Source of the DNA: Ligustrum vulgare
Lineage: Eukaryota; Streptophyta; Magnoliopsida; Lamiales; Oleaceae
NCBI GenBank assembly: GCA_963555705.1
Contig: OY743190.1
Span: 34,330,929-34,394,928, forward strand
Reading direction: 5' to 3'
DNA length: 64,000 nt
This document shows positions 12,347-28,995 of the stretch, one piece after another (the stretch's first letter is position 1; each line of letters begins with the position of its first letter). A model generated the notes under the pieces. It worked only from the letters and a program-made list of their open reading frames with translations, made no database searches and had not been told where the DNA came from. Made by a program: the position numbers and the translations under genes.

Positions 12347-13501
12347 TCTAACTATATATAAAGATTGAATCATCAATTGAACAATTCATTCAATTAAATT
12401 TCAATTAATTTGACACTATTCATCCAATCCAATCCAATTGCAATTAAACACTATTCATCCAATTAATTCATCAAATCCAATTGTAATTAAACATTATTCA
12501 TCCAATTTAGGCACTATTCCAATTGCAATTAAACAATATTCATCCAATTAAACACTATATTCGAACAACAATTGGATGCACTATTATTTATTCAATTGCA
12601 ATTAAACACTATTCATCCTATTTAGGCACTATTTCAATTACAATTAAACACTATTAATCCAATATAGACACAATTGCAATTAAACATTATTCATCCAATT
12701 AAATACTATGCAGGCAAATTGCCTAAATTTTCAATTAATTTAGGCACTATTCTTCCAATTAAACAATATGCATGCAACAATTGGATACACTATTAATCCA
12801 ATTAAACACTATGCAGACAAATTGCTCGGGTTTCCCATCAATTTAGACACTATTCATACAATTAGACACTCCGTGGGCAACAAATGGATTTAATGCACTA
12901 TTCAGTTACCTGTCCAAATATTACCTTGGATATCTTTATGGAGACCTTCTCATGTTTCTATTTTTATCGTTTTGTGTTACTTATTTTTTTCGTTAAGTTA
13001 ATTATGAGAGTTCAAATAAAGTGTAATAGCAGTATTTTAATATTAATGTGAAACTTTCGAACAATACTTTGTTACATTATTTTCGAATTACTAAACTGTA
13101 GAAAAAACTTTTGTCATTTAAAATGATCCATTAGAAATGTATTTCATCTTTCATTAATTTTTTCTTTCGTTTTCCTTTTTTGGTTTGTCCCAAATTATAG
13201 GTTTATTTCCTTATTGAGATTATATTAATGTCTTAATTTTTTAATATACCCCTATTTAATATGCATTGTTATCAAGACATAATATATGAACTACTTATTG
13301 TTTAATTTAGGGGTATATTAGGTAAAATATAAGCAAATTTATAGTCCAACATATAATAATTATGTTTTCTTAATTCGTGTAAAAACAGAAATGAGTATAT
13401 CTTTATGGGATAAAGAGAATATCAAAAAAGAAATTATTATTCGAAATTTCTCTAGTAGGCAAATACTGGCAGTATAGGTGCATCGTACGCACCAAAACTA
13501 G
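12347..13501 (+). mobile_element. Candidate Helitron (family D) with internal minisatellite
   Basis: The 3' end has the short hairpin GGTGC-ATCGTAC-GCACC (13478-13494) followed by AAAACTAG and a flanking T, matching Helitron 3' rules. The 5' end is placed at A|TCTAACTATATATAAAG (12346/12347), by analogy only. About 12380-12900 is filled with degenerate units built on CAATTAAACACTATTCATCC. The 3' end is better supported than the 5' end. Confidence 0.5.
12380..12900. repeat. Degenerate minisatellite (AATTAAACACTATTCATCCAA-like units)
   Basis: Roughly fifteen irregular copies of a 20-40 bp unit containing CAATT, AAACACTATT and CATCCAATT appear in succession, with variants such as TTTAGGCACTATT. 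Confidence 0.75.
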
Positions 13502-13620
13502 TAATAATAATATAATATAATATAATATAAGATTAAGATTAAGATTAAGATATCAATGGTAGAATCTTAAATCTTTAATCAATTTTTGGAAATCAATAAT
13601 CTTATATATATATATATATA

Positions 13621-13773
13621 GGGAAATGATCTAGTAATGGGCACTAGTTATAAAACCCATCTGTCATGTGGCGGATGAGGGTTGGATAATGGTGGACGGG
13701 CCCCACTGTCCACCCACCATAGGGGGGTGGGGTGTGGATTTTATAAGAAACCCACAATGAGTTTTAGATTAAA

Positions 13774-13779
<6 letters not shown>
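13621..13779. mobile_element. Small MITE inserted in a TA repeat
   Basis: (TA)n runs lie on both sides (13605-13620 and 13779-13805). The ends are imperfect inverted repeats: GGGAAATGATCTAGTAATGG from the left and GGTTTTAATCTAAAACTCAT from the right, each followed by TTATAAAA and CCC. An internal hairpin GGTGGAC...GTCCACC spans about 13691-13715. This matches TA-specific plant MITEs but cannot be tied to a named family. Confidence 0.55.
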
Positions 13780-13805
<26 letters not shown>

Positions 13806-14480
13806 ACTTAGATGAACAAAAGAGAGTATAGATAACTAGGAAAATATTATGGTGCCCTTACCAGCCTTTTGTGCCTTGAAGGGCACCATAAGAGGTGCTC
13901 TTCAAGGACACTAGAAGAGGTCTCTAAATAACTAACCTTCAATGATTAGATAGTGTTTCGATTGAAATTGAAAATATGGCAAAGAACTTAAAATTCACAA
14001 ATAAACGAAGAGGTTGACCCAGGAGCTGACCTCTACCTCTGGATCAAAGAATTCGCTAGGCTCGACCCCTATCAGAATTTGTTTACATGTCCTATCATGA
14101 TTTTATTCATCGTTTTTTACCTATCAAATATTTAACTTCTTCTGTTTAATTATGGGCAATTTCATTTTAATATAATCACTAATTGTTATTTATACTATAT
14201 AAAATTATTCTAGTATGTTAATAAAATAATAATAATAATCAAATTACAAACAACATAAATTAAATTAATAAAATAATGAAATAAGATTTATCAATATATA
14301 TCGACATAGAAGTAAGAAAAGATATTTGTGTATAATTGGCGCAGTAATATACCATCCCATTGGAGCAGAATCGGTTCAATCCAAAATGGAGTCCGATTAG
14401 AAATGCACTAAATCAATTTCTCGTCAAACATCATTAAACACGATTCTGCACATTCTTCCTCTTTTTCTTTCGGAAAAAAT
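13806..14480. other. Intergenic, no gene seen
   Basis: AT-rich DNA with a short inverted repeat of GGTGCCCTT...AAGGGCACC (about 13851-13891). No exon-like or transposon-terminal features were recognised. Confidence 0.5.
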
Positions 14481-14509
14481 TCTTAACTACAACACTTTGA
14501 TTATCGCTT

Positions 14510-16290
14510 TCTAAAATTAGCAGACTTAACATTTTTTTTTTTTAAAAATCAGGTGCTTAATAATTAAAAATTAATACAATATTATATATAATAAACATAA
14601 TTATATATTAAAACGAATATAATATTACATTAAAAACTCAAACAATAAACGTTTTGACGTCACAACCAAAAAATGAGTTCTTTTTTTCTCTCTCTTGACG
14701 TTTTCCCATCTGACCCCACCTCATTTGCAAAGTCAAAATTGATCACACGAAATCACAATTACAAATTTCACTCCATCCTGCCTATCCCACCCCAAAGTCA
14801 CATATGGTTATACAAAGTCAAAATAACAAATTTATTTGCAAATTTCACTACAAACCCATCTCACTCCCAACACCCACCACACCTTACAAAAGTTACAGTT
14901 GGTTACACAAAATCACATTTACAAATTTATTCACAAATCTCACTTACCTCACCCACCTCGCGAAGTCACAGTAGGTTACACAAAGTCACACAGCCCACCA
15001 AGAAAGTCACAGTTCGATCACAAATTTCAACCCACCAACCCCTTTACCCGCAAAGTCACAATTGGCCACATTAAGTCAAATTTCAACCACAATACAAATT
15101 TAGTAGCAAATTTCACCGCAATCTCATCCCACTCCACCCCACCCCACCTGCAAAGTCACAGTAAGTTAAAAAAAGTCACAGTTCGATTACAATTACAAAG
15201 TTAGTTGCAAAATTCATCCCACTCTACTCCACCTGTAAGTTACAGGTGGTCACATAAGGTCATAGTTCGTTCGCATATAGTCGCATTTTGGTCACAAAGT
15301 CACACTTAGTCAACATTTTGATCACAATTACCTAACAATTGGTCACAATCACAATTCAAAGACACATTTAGACATTTAGTTAATATTTTAGTCACAATTA
15401 TTTAATAATTTTGGTCACACTTACCTAATAAACTGGTCACATCCAGTAATCGTCACAAGTCGTACAAAGTTACAAATAGTCAATATTTTGATCATAATTA
15501 CTTAATAATTAGTCACAATTCGTACTGGTCACAAGTCACAATTATTCAATATTTTAGTCACATTTACTTAATAATTGATCACAATTGGTTACAATCACTA
15601 TTCAAGCCCTAACCTCAACTCCCACCCCCACCACCACCGTTGCCGTCCTCGTCGCGACCACCACCACCACCAATAAAAATCATATATGCAGATTGTAAAT
15701 TTTACACCACCGCCACATCAAATCATAATTTATCAAATATTCACAAGTTAAAATTTTAAATCTACACATCAATCGAACAAGAAAATTACAGATTTTTAAA
15801 TAGCATTAAGCTTATGGTTAGTTGATTTGTTCTCCAATCTTCATCTCAAGCCCCTGCAACGTAAGCAGCGAAGACTGGAGCAGCAAATCTCACCATCGCT
15901 TGCACCACAAACCACCGCTTGCAACAGAAACCACCACTTACACCAACACCGCGAAGGAGTCGAAGATACCTCTGACAGCTTCAAATTTTAGCCCGCTGCC
16001 TTCACAGTGGTATCTGACTTTGGAGCCTTGCCGCTTGTAGGCTTCTGATCTAATTACTTTATTGCAGCGGTGAGGGTCTCCGTTGCTAGCAGAATCTGAA
16101 TTTGAGGATCGACAGTAGAGAGAGAAAGATGGGTAAACCGGTAGGATTTTGTGGGGGAAAGTCTGGTAGAAGATTTAAGGAAGGTTGATTATTATTAATT
16201 ATAAAATATTTAATTAATTAATTAACATCCGATTTTTAAAAAAGTAAAATTTATCAACTTATTTTTAAAAAGTGATCTTAAAAAATTGGA
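14510..16290. mobile_element. GTCACA-rich element, copy 1 (possible MULE-like)
   Basis: Related terminal sequences face each other. From the right end inward they read as ATTAACATCCGATTTTTAAA; the left end, complemented, reads as ATTAAGCACCTGATTTTTAA. Between them lie a long tract saturated with GTCACA/CACAAA (14740-15600), then a C-rich block with CCACCACCACC, then AT-rich DNA. The same order occurs at 47 kb and 49 kb. Long inverted ends and patchwork contents suggest a Mutator-like element, but no transposase or duplicated target site was found. Confidence 0.45.
14740..15600 (+). repeat. GTCACA-rich low-complexity tract
   Basis: Dozens of irregularly spaced GTCACA, GTCACAATT and GGTCACA motifs. 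Apparent ORFs here are threonine/serine/histidine-rich by composition and are not called as genes. Confidence 0.8.
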
Positions 16291-16529
16291 CTTCATGTAA
16301 TTTTCCTCTTTTTAAAACGTTCAATTTTCGGGCACGGGAGGAAATGAAAAAAGATGGAGACTTTTTATTAGACAAGCAATAACAAGGAAATTGCCAAACA
16401 AAAAAATCTTTTTTCATAAATAGAAAAGTTAAAGAACGTGCAGAACACTTTCGTCGACGGTCGACCTCCAGAAGTCAACCCACAGAAATTTGTGTCTTTC
16501 CTGATCTTCACAAATCACAATCGCCCCGT

Positions 16530-16537
16530 CTATATAC
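16530..16537 (+). promoter_or_regulatory. Probable TATA box of the CDPK gene
   Basis: CTATATAC lies about 190 bp before the start codon, giving an expected transcription start near 16560 and a 5' leader of about 165 nt. There is no competing TATA closer to the ATG. Position is the only evidence. Confidence 0.45.
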
Positions 16538-16725
16538 CTCTCTGAAAATTAGGTTTAATTACAGGAAAATCTGATACGGGATGTGCTTTATTCCCAATAA
16601 TAATATACGGAATCTTTGTTATTGAAAAAACAGTTTCATTCACAAGATCACAAATTTTCAGTATTTTCCTACAAATTCATTCATAAAGTTTCAATCTTGA
16701 TTTTTTCCTATCTGTTAAGAGAAAG

Positions 16726-21900
<5,175 letters not shown>

Positions 21901-22371
21901 TGTCAAGGCAATACTTTTTTGAGCAGCATGGCTTTTGGACTTGTGAGACAGTTCTGCAAGGATGACGAGATGCTGGGACGAGGTGCAAGATGACAGGATT
22001 TTGATCTATTCTCAGATAATCAACTGTTTTCTGGAAATGAAGGGAGTATGGTTAAGAGTTTGTGAGGCTTTATTGTTGTTCATATAGCTGTTGATGTTGT
22101 ACTTGTGCACGCTCTGTTCCATTATTAATTTGTGTTTTTCTATAATGTATTCGATATCCATCTTCTATATACGACGGTGTTTATTCTTGCAAGTAGTTTC
22201 CTGTTTGAATTAACAAGGATTGAGATCTACATAAATATGCCGACCGTTCTCCATGGATTTATAGGCTGCAGATATCAGTATTGTTTTCAAACTCAAGAAC
22301 CAGTCATAACCGTCTTATTTTTGTAACTCTCGCCCTATTCGCTCTCACAGGTACAAGTGCAGCAAAAGCTT
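21901..22371 (+). other. CDPK 3' untranslated region and spacer
   Basis: Follows the kinase stop codon. T-rich sequence with ATTATTAATTTGTG near 22120-22136 could contain the polyadenylation site. It separates the kinase gene from the convergent peroxidase relic. Confidence 0.5.
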
Positions 22372-22988
22372 CTAACGGCGCTTGTTGGCAAGATTGCGCC
22401 TTTTGTGCCTATTAGAGGGTTGTTCTCAGAACGAATGGTGATGGCTCGAGAGAACTCCTTGAAGAAATAATCTTGTCTTTTCGCCATTTTCTTTACGAAG
22501 GGCTTGGTTCTCTCTCTTGTCCAGAGCCATTTGGTGATCAACTAGCCCTTGTTATCCAGTATGTTCCGGTAGTAGTTGTTATCGAGTTTCATGGGCGTAC
22601 CGCAGTCATTTCTCACATACTGCACAGCCTTGGGGTCTGGGATAGCATCAGAGCACTTGTTGAGCATGTGCTCTACATGGCCAGGGTTGAGTTCAGGATC
22701 CACCTCTGGATATAAACGGTGAACCAGCTTGACACAGTGGGTTCGACCCACACTGTGTGCACCTGTAAACAAAACTTGGTAAAACTCTGGGAAGATTGCT
22801 AAGATTTATGGTGGTTCTGTCCAACATGTGTATTTATATTTATACCTAGCAAAGCGACAACTCCAGGGGTGTCAATTCCAATGGTAGAGAAGCTGTCAAG
22901 AACAACACTCATTATGATCTGGGAGGTATTGTTCAAGTATATCAGCTCTGCTTTTTCTGCCATCTCTTCTTCCAGTTTTAAGAGGAGC
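22372..22988 (-). pseudogene. Class III peroxidase, truncated and frameshifted
   Basis: Secreted plant haem peroxidases oxidise phenolics with hydrogen peroxide in the cell wall. Here two exons remain on the minus strand, 22988-22846 and 22762-22372, joined by a good GT-AG intron inside ...VALLG|AHSVGR.... That junction includes the proximal haem-ligand His motif GAHSVGRTHC. Further family stretches are KTGRRDGRKSRAD, IGIDTPGVVALLG, LDNNYYRNILDNKG, KRTKPFVKK-like residues and FSRAI...SENNPL. Lesions: a frameshift in the upstream exon near 22907-22918, a frameshift giving a stop at about 22542, another shift near 22510, and loss of several codons near the C-terminus. The first exon(s), with the distal His and signal peptide, are missing upstream. 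It resembles the PER21/PER42-like branch. Confidence 0.88.
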
Positions 22989-24401
22989 CTGCAAACAAGT
23001 TCCAATGAAATATCAATCATATTACGAGAATCGAAAATTAAATGGACCATTTGGCAACTATTATAAAATGTAATAATTAGTGTTATTTGTGTTTTATAAG
23101 TAAGATGTGTGGTTAAAATTTGGAGATAGAAAATATGTGTAGTTAAAAAGTTGTGTTGAAAAATGTGTTGATTATAATCAACAAAAGTCGAACATAAGTT
23201 TAACATAAAGTTTTACACTCACACACAGATAGAGCCAGAAAGAAATTTCAGTGAGGGCACAAGTTACATTGTGTTCGGTTAAACAATTAATACAATTTAT
23301 AATCTAATTTATAAAATACACAATTTTGCAAACCACTTTTTAACTACATACATTTCCCCTCTCTCCGCTTTTTAATCACACAATTTACCTAAAAAATACA
23401 AATAAACAAAATTTATAATCCACAAAATTGTCGAACAAAGCCTTAACTATAGAAATTTTTTGAAACAAAATAAAATACATAATAATATTAAAATCAAATA
23501 AAATATGCCCAAATTAAGTTTAATATAATCCACTAAAATTAAGCAAATCCAATTAGAATAAGAAAAAATATTTAACAAGAATATGCTAAAACAAATTATA
23601 ATAAAGTGGAGTTTCAACGTAAGTATTAAAGATAAATATTAAAATATGTCCAAAATTTAAGACTAAATATTGTCTATTGAACAAACAAATAATGTAACCT
23701 AAAATTTATGAATTAATATAAGAAAGTTGAAAAGTTATAATATACATTTCAATTGAAATTTATAGAACATTTAATATTCAATTTTTTATTTTTTATTTTT
23801 AAATCTCAAAGTTCAATGGGGGCTGGGACCCCACTGGCCCCCATGTGGCTCTGCCATTGTTCACACACATGACAGCAATTTATTTATTTACTCATCACAT
23901 CAAATCCAAAATCAACAACCCACAAAAATTCGATCATCCAATGGGGCAAAAAAGTGTGGCTATCTAGCATTATTCATAAAACATTACTAATCTTGCTATA
24001 AGAATTGAAATTTTGACATAAAGTTTTAGATCCACACACATGTTAACAATCTATTTACTTACTCATCACATCAACTTTAAAATCAATAATTCACATTTAT
24101 CCACCTCATTTACTGTCAACTAGAGTTGCATTGGTGAGTGACAAAGTAACATTATTCAAAACATTATACTATTAAGCCCTTGTTTGGTACAATACAATTT
24201 TAGGGAATGTTCGTCAGCCCATTAAACTGGGGAGAGAAGATTTATTTGAGTTTTCTAGATAAATTGTGTTGTTAAAAATTGAATAGAGAAATGTTTGTGG
24301 TTAAAAGGTGATTTGAGAAATTCTATAAATTAAAATTTTAATTTAAACCAAGCCACCGAACGGAGGCTAGATTTAATTTAAATCAAAATCAACATTTTTA
24401 A
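22989..24401. other. Intergenic; possible degenerate MITE at 23226-23865
   Basis: AT-rich DNA without exons. At 23226 AGAGCCAGAAAG and at 23846-23865 the inverted ATGTGGCTCTGCC, with CACACAC on both outer sides, suggest an old terminal-inverted-repeat element of the 'GAGCCAG' kind common in plants. The support is weak. Confidence 0.3.
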
Positions 24402-24693
24402 GAGCATCTCCAATGCACTTCATGGATTGGGATTAACGTGACAATGAGATAAATGGAATTCTAGAGAACATGGATAAATAGACTGAGAAGTTTAAAATTT
24501 ACTCTCCAATGGTTTCTTCTACATTTAAACAATTTTGATTACTTTTTTTTTTAATTTTTAAATTAATAACCCATTTGCAAAATAATTAAAATATTCATAA
24601 ATTTTTTGATATTATAAAATATAAATGTTGTTTTCTTGGACTAATATAACTTTATTTAACGACAATTTTGTTGATAAATTAAATTTATTAAAA

Positions 24694-24751
<58 letters not shown>

Positions 24752-25179
24752 TATTAATATATTCAAACCTTTTTGGTTAAAAAATAAAGTTTATTCCTTT
24801 TTTTTGGACGTCCCAATTTTGAAAGCAAATTCCCAAGTTTTGAAATGAATTATTTTTAATAAATTTTCAGATTTAACGTTATTTTATTATAGCTAAAATA
24901 ATTATAAAATTAAAAATCAACTCCAAATTTTGAACTCCGAGATTTAACGTCTTTTATTATAGTTAAAATAACTATAAAATTAAATAAAATAATGAGTCAT
25001 CAAGTCTCACAAAGCGTCTACATCTAGACAGAACATCACACATTGTCTATTTTTTAAGCCACGTCATCTTAACATTGTAATCCATGAAGTACATTGGAGA
25101 AACATATTTAACCAATTCCATCTATTTGCTGACGTGTCACACCTTTTTTCTCAATCCATGAAATACATTGGAGATGCTA
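24402..25179. mobile_element. PIF/Harbinger (Tourist-like) element
   Basis: The terminal inverted repeats begin GAGCATCTCCAATGCACTTC on the left and, complemented, AGCATCTCCAATGTATTTCA on the right, continuing to CATGGATTG. TAA is duplicated at 24399-24401 and 25180-25182. The right end contains a second, inner copy of the terminal motif (about 25077-25100), so the end is partly doubled. It contains an (AT)n run at 24697-24748 and has no transposase. Confidence 0.8.
24697..24748. repeat. (AT)n microsatellite
   Basis: About 26 AT units inside the Tourist-like element. Confidence 0.95.
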
Positions 25180-25756
25180 TAAGTCTCTGTTTGGTAGAAT
25201 GTTTATTATTATTATTATTATTATTATTTTAATAAACAGCGACGCGTCGTCATTTTATTGGTTTAAAAATATTTTTTACAACACAATTTTTTAAATAATT
25301 TTTTAACCACATACGTTTTCTCTCTCCACATTTTAACCTCACGTTTTACCTAGAAAACATAAAAAAATATTCTTTTTAAACGAACTTTACAGTTTACACA
25401 CGACAATACTTCATAACGTTAACCTTGACAAATGGAAAGAAACTAATCGAAAGATCATTGTATTAACCACAACAATATTCTTACTGATATGTTTCTGTTA
25501 AATCCGAAAAAACTATATGGAAATAAATTAAGCTAAATGATATGTAAAATTTCAAAATTAATCCATTGATTCCCTCACCTTTAACTCACGTGATCTTTTT
25601 GATATTCAAAATAATAATAAGGGAACAAGAAAATAAATAAGAACAACACCAAATTTTCGATCGCCAAAACCTTTTTCACTATATAATAATTTGTTATAAT
25701 TATATAAAATTTCCCACTCACTAACCTAATATCAATCTTACAGATCACAGAGAAAA
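25180..25756. other. Intergenic, no gene seen
   Basis: AT-rich, with a short (ATT)n run at about 25203-25230. No recognisable exon or element end. Confidence 0.5.
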
Positions 25757-27232
25757 TCTTAATATATATAATAATAGTATAGCCGCCAAAAAAACCCACA
25801 CATAGTTTCCCGCCATTTTTCCCTGCTATTTTAGGAAACTTTGTAATTTTATTAATTATTTTAATAATTGAATTAGGAAACTTCAATTAATGCAAAATTA
25901 ATTATAGGTGACATGTAATAAATGACCTATTGATTGTAAAAAAATAAAAAATCTATAAAAAGATCAAATTGTATATTATTTTTATTCTTTTGACAATTAT
26001 TGTAATATTTTGAAGTAAAAAAAAAAAATGCAATATAGGTGTCAAATTCATGATCTTAACGAGAAGTTCAATACAAGTAACAAATGAAAGCAAACTCTAA
26101 ATATATCATTCTTAAAATTGCCTCAAATAATAAAGGTAAAAGTTTTACTTATACTTTTTACTTTTTTCAATATTCAAATTCAATATTTTTAATTTATATC
26201 ATCTAAGTCATAAAATGATATTTATCATTTCTTACCTAACTTCAATTTGACATAAATGATTAATTTCAAATCTTTTTTCTTATCAAATTAAAAGAAATAA
26301 TGATATCCGATCTTTCTAAGTAAATTCAATTAAATCATTTTAATTTCTACAACTTCAGGTTTCAATAAACTCTTTGGTAATTTTGAAATTAATTTTATAA
26401 ATTTACTCATTTTGTTCATTTATCTATTTTTTAATTTTTATAAATTTAAAATAAAATCAATTTGTAAAATATATACTACAGACTTTAACAATTAATTCAT
26501 TGAATTCTATAGAAAATAAAAATATAAGGTTTTATCAAACTTATTCTATTTAAAAATAAAATATAGTCCATACATTTATTTAACATGCACAAAAAATAGT
26601 TTTGTGTGTGTGTGGGTAACATGGCCATTTTTAATACTTGGTGAAAAATAAAATGTCACATTGTATTTGAAATCATTGAATAGGAGTAAGTTTGATATAA
26701 ACTATAGATATGATTTTAAATGTGTGATTGAAAGTGAAAGAAAGTAGTATAAAAAATAAAATAATTGTCAAATCAATCAATTGAGTGGTTAAAAATTGAT
26801 TTTCTTTTTTTAGAATGTGTGGTTAAAAAGTAGTATGTGCAATTGTGAAAAATTGGTTTTAAAATAATATGTGGTTGTTAATAAACATTAAAAAAAATTA
26901 TTTTTGAATAATCAATTCTATATGAATAAATAAACTAAGGAAACTAGATAATGAATAATTAACTGTTAAAAAAATGCAATTCATAACCTTTTTTTTTTTT
27001 TTTTTTTTTTTTGATATTTTGATTGTATATTGAATATACAATTTATGCATTAAAGTAAGAAATCTTATAGGGAGAAATGAAATTACAAATTATTCACAAT
27101 TTGTGTATAGAAGTTATTATTATTATTATTATTATTATTATTTTATTGTATTATTTTTATCGGGCATTGTATTTTTACAACTTATTAAATAAATATTATT
27201 TATTCCGTGCATCGCACGGGTGCGATTACTAG
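25757..27232 (+). mobile_element. Non-autonomous Helitron, family A copy 3
   Basis: It starts TCTTAATATATATAATAATA and ends with the hairpin CCGTGCATCGCACGG (27205-27219) plus GTGCGATTACTAG, flanked by A (25756) and T (27233). It is collinear with family A copy 1 (2232-3674); differences are isolated substitutions and length changes in poly-T and ATT runs (e.g. 26991-27012 and 27116-27142). Confidence 0.88.
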
Positions 27233-27239
27233 TACTAAT

Positions 27240-27711
27240 AAATAGCTACTATTTAATCACAGGTTTCTATCATTTGAATTATTTCACAAGAATTCGCAAA
27301 AATCTATAGACAAAGCTCATGAATTCTCTCTCTAATTGGTCCAAATATGGCATTCACTAATGTACAATTAATTGACTCCTCAACACATATATTTATAGGT
27401 AATCATAATCCCAAAAACATGTATAACTTGTGCCCCAAAATGTTTCCTTCTTGAAGTAAAATAAGGAAGAAAATCTCGCAAAATTGACGCAAAAATCCGT
27501 CCATCGTTTGTTCACACGATCGCGTGGCTTTGTGTTTTTGGCCTCTGCCTTTTTTATGTCCGACCGTGTGATCGCGCGGTTCTTTCGTGTGCAGTGCTTC
27601 AACTTTGTTTTTCCCTTTTCCTTCCTTCTTCCTTGGTCCATCTTCACAAAACCCTAATGGGTTCTTCAACGTACATCGACCCAAACCCCATAATTTGGGT
27701 CAATATCCCAA
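27240..27711 (-). mobile_element. Solo or truncated LTR
   Basis: Read on the minus strand it begins TGTTGGGATATTGACCC, a typical plant LTR start. A TATA-like CTATAAATATATG lies about 310 bp in (near 27400), and the sequence ends close to the Helitron's 3' side. The other end is not defined and no partner LTR was found. Two overlapping ORFs in it (27393-27684) look incidental. Confidence 0.5.
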
Positions 27712-28208
27712 CAAATACCAATATGAAAGAGAAAACATGTAAAGCGATCATAGCTGTCTATTACTAAACGCTTATCAGCATCATCCTAACTATCACAAAT
27801 AAGAAATAATCAAATCCAAATCATATATAAATACATGAAACTAGATATATGTTGTCCTATCATCAATTTTCTACTTCTTCTTTACAACTTGTTACATGGA
27901 CAGGGATTTCTTGCATTTCCTATGATTATACCCATTTCATTCACATCTTCCACGTTTTCTTTTGGATTTTCCTCTTGCTTTGAACAATACCTAGTATCTT
28001 TTGGACTCTCGGATTGTCTTTTTACTACTGGGAAAGTATCTCTTTACATCCAATGATATCAGCCTATGTCGAATGTTCATGATCACTGAGTCACATAATC
28101 ATCCCTTAATAATCAGCCAAATATGACTCTTTCATGTGGTACCCTGGACAAAAATCGTCCATTCTGACTAATGATTTCTAATTCACGCTGTTAAGGAGCA
28201 CATCTACT
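27712..28208. other. Intergenic, no gene seen
   Basis: No conserved protein or element terminus recognised. It precedes the copia insertion, whose target duplication CTACT ends it. Confidence 0.5.
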
Positions 28209-28872
28209 TGTTGGAAAAATTGGTTTTGACCAATTTATGTGATTATTTAAGTGGAACCATTAATAGTGAATGAAAAATTAAGCCACTTAAAATTGTGACA
28301 ATATTGGAAAATTAAAAGAATATTATTGAATATTCTAGAATTAATTTAAATGAAAAGATGTGTCTTTTCATATAAAAGATTGTGACTTTTGAAATTAATA
28401 ATTTTCAATAATTGTGTCTCTTCAATTAGAGACAAATTTGAAAGGATGTGTCTCTTGTAAGAGTTGTGTCTTTTGAGATACAACTTTCCAACATCTATAT
28501 ATAGACCCCATATGCTTGTATTATTTTTTTTTTCATTCATCAATTCATCATTCATTTATTCAAATGATTTGATTTCTTTCATTTCATCTTTGGAGTACAT
28601 AAGCCTAATTTTGGTTCGTTGTACTTGTGTTTCGAAGTGTTACAAACACAAGTGTAGCCGTTGTATCTTGGGAGTCGATTTCCGTTATCCGTAGGCACCG
28701 TTGCGGGGCAAATTCGACGTAAGGACAAAGAGTCCAACTCTTGCCTCGGTATTGTTCCTTCTTTTCTTCTTTTTCTTGTTTCGTATTTTCCTTGCCGTTA
28801 CTCTGTCCAAATTTCGGCACGGATTTACAAATTTTCATTATTTGGCGTCACTATTCACAAATCCACCCAACA
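28209..28872 (+). repeat. 5' LTR of the copia element
   Basis: 664 bp, TG...CA. CATCTATATATAGACC at about 28493-28508 is the probable TATA region. It differs from the 3' LTR by only scattered substitutions and short indels. Confidence 0.95.
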
Positions 28873-28995
28873 ATCTTAAGTTGAATTCTCTATATTTTGT
28901 GAAAGTGACATTCTTGTTTGGTTAAACTTGTTAAGTTTAACATCTTCTTCATTTCTATTTTGTTTTGGTTGATCTTCTGTTTTACGTAAACGGAA

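Noticed and set aside
14673..15204. Two overlapping ORFs of 133 and 122 codons
   Set aside because: They lie in the GTCACA-rich tract and their Thr/Ser/His-rich proteins follow from the repeated word; no domain and no codon pattern of a gene.
15822..16040. 72-codon ORF upstream of the CDPK
   Set aside because: Falls in the C-rich part of the GTCACA element; no family resemblance or splice context.
27393..27684. Overlapping 84- and 93-codon minus-strand ORFs
   Set aside because: They overlap in two frames within a likely LTR and show no domain.
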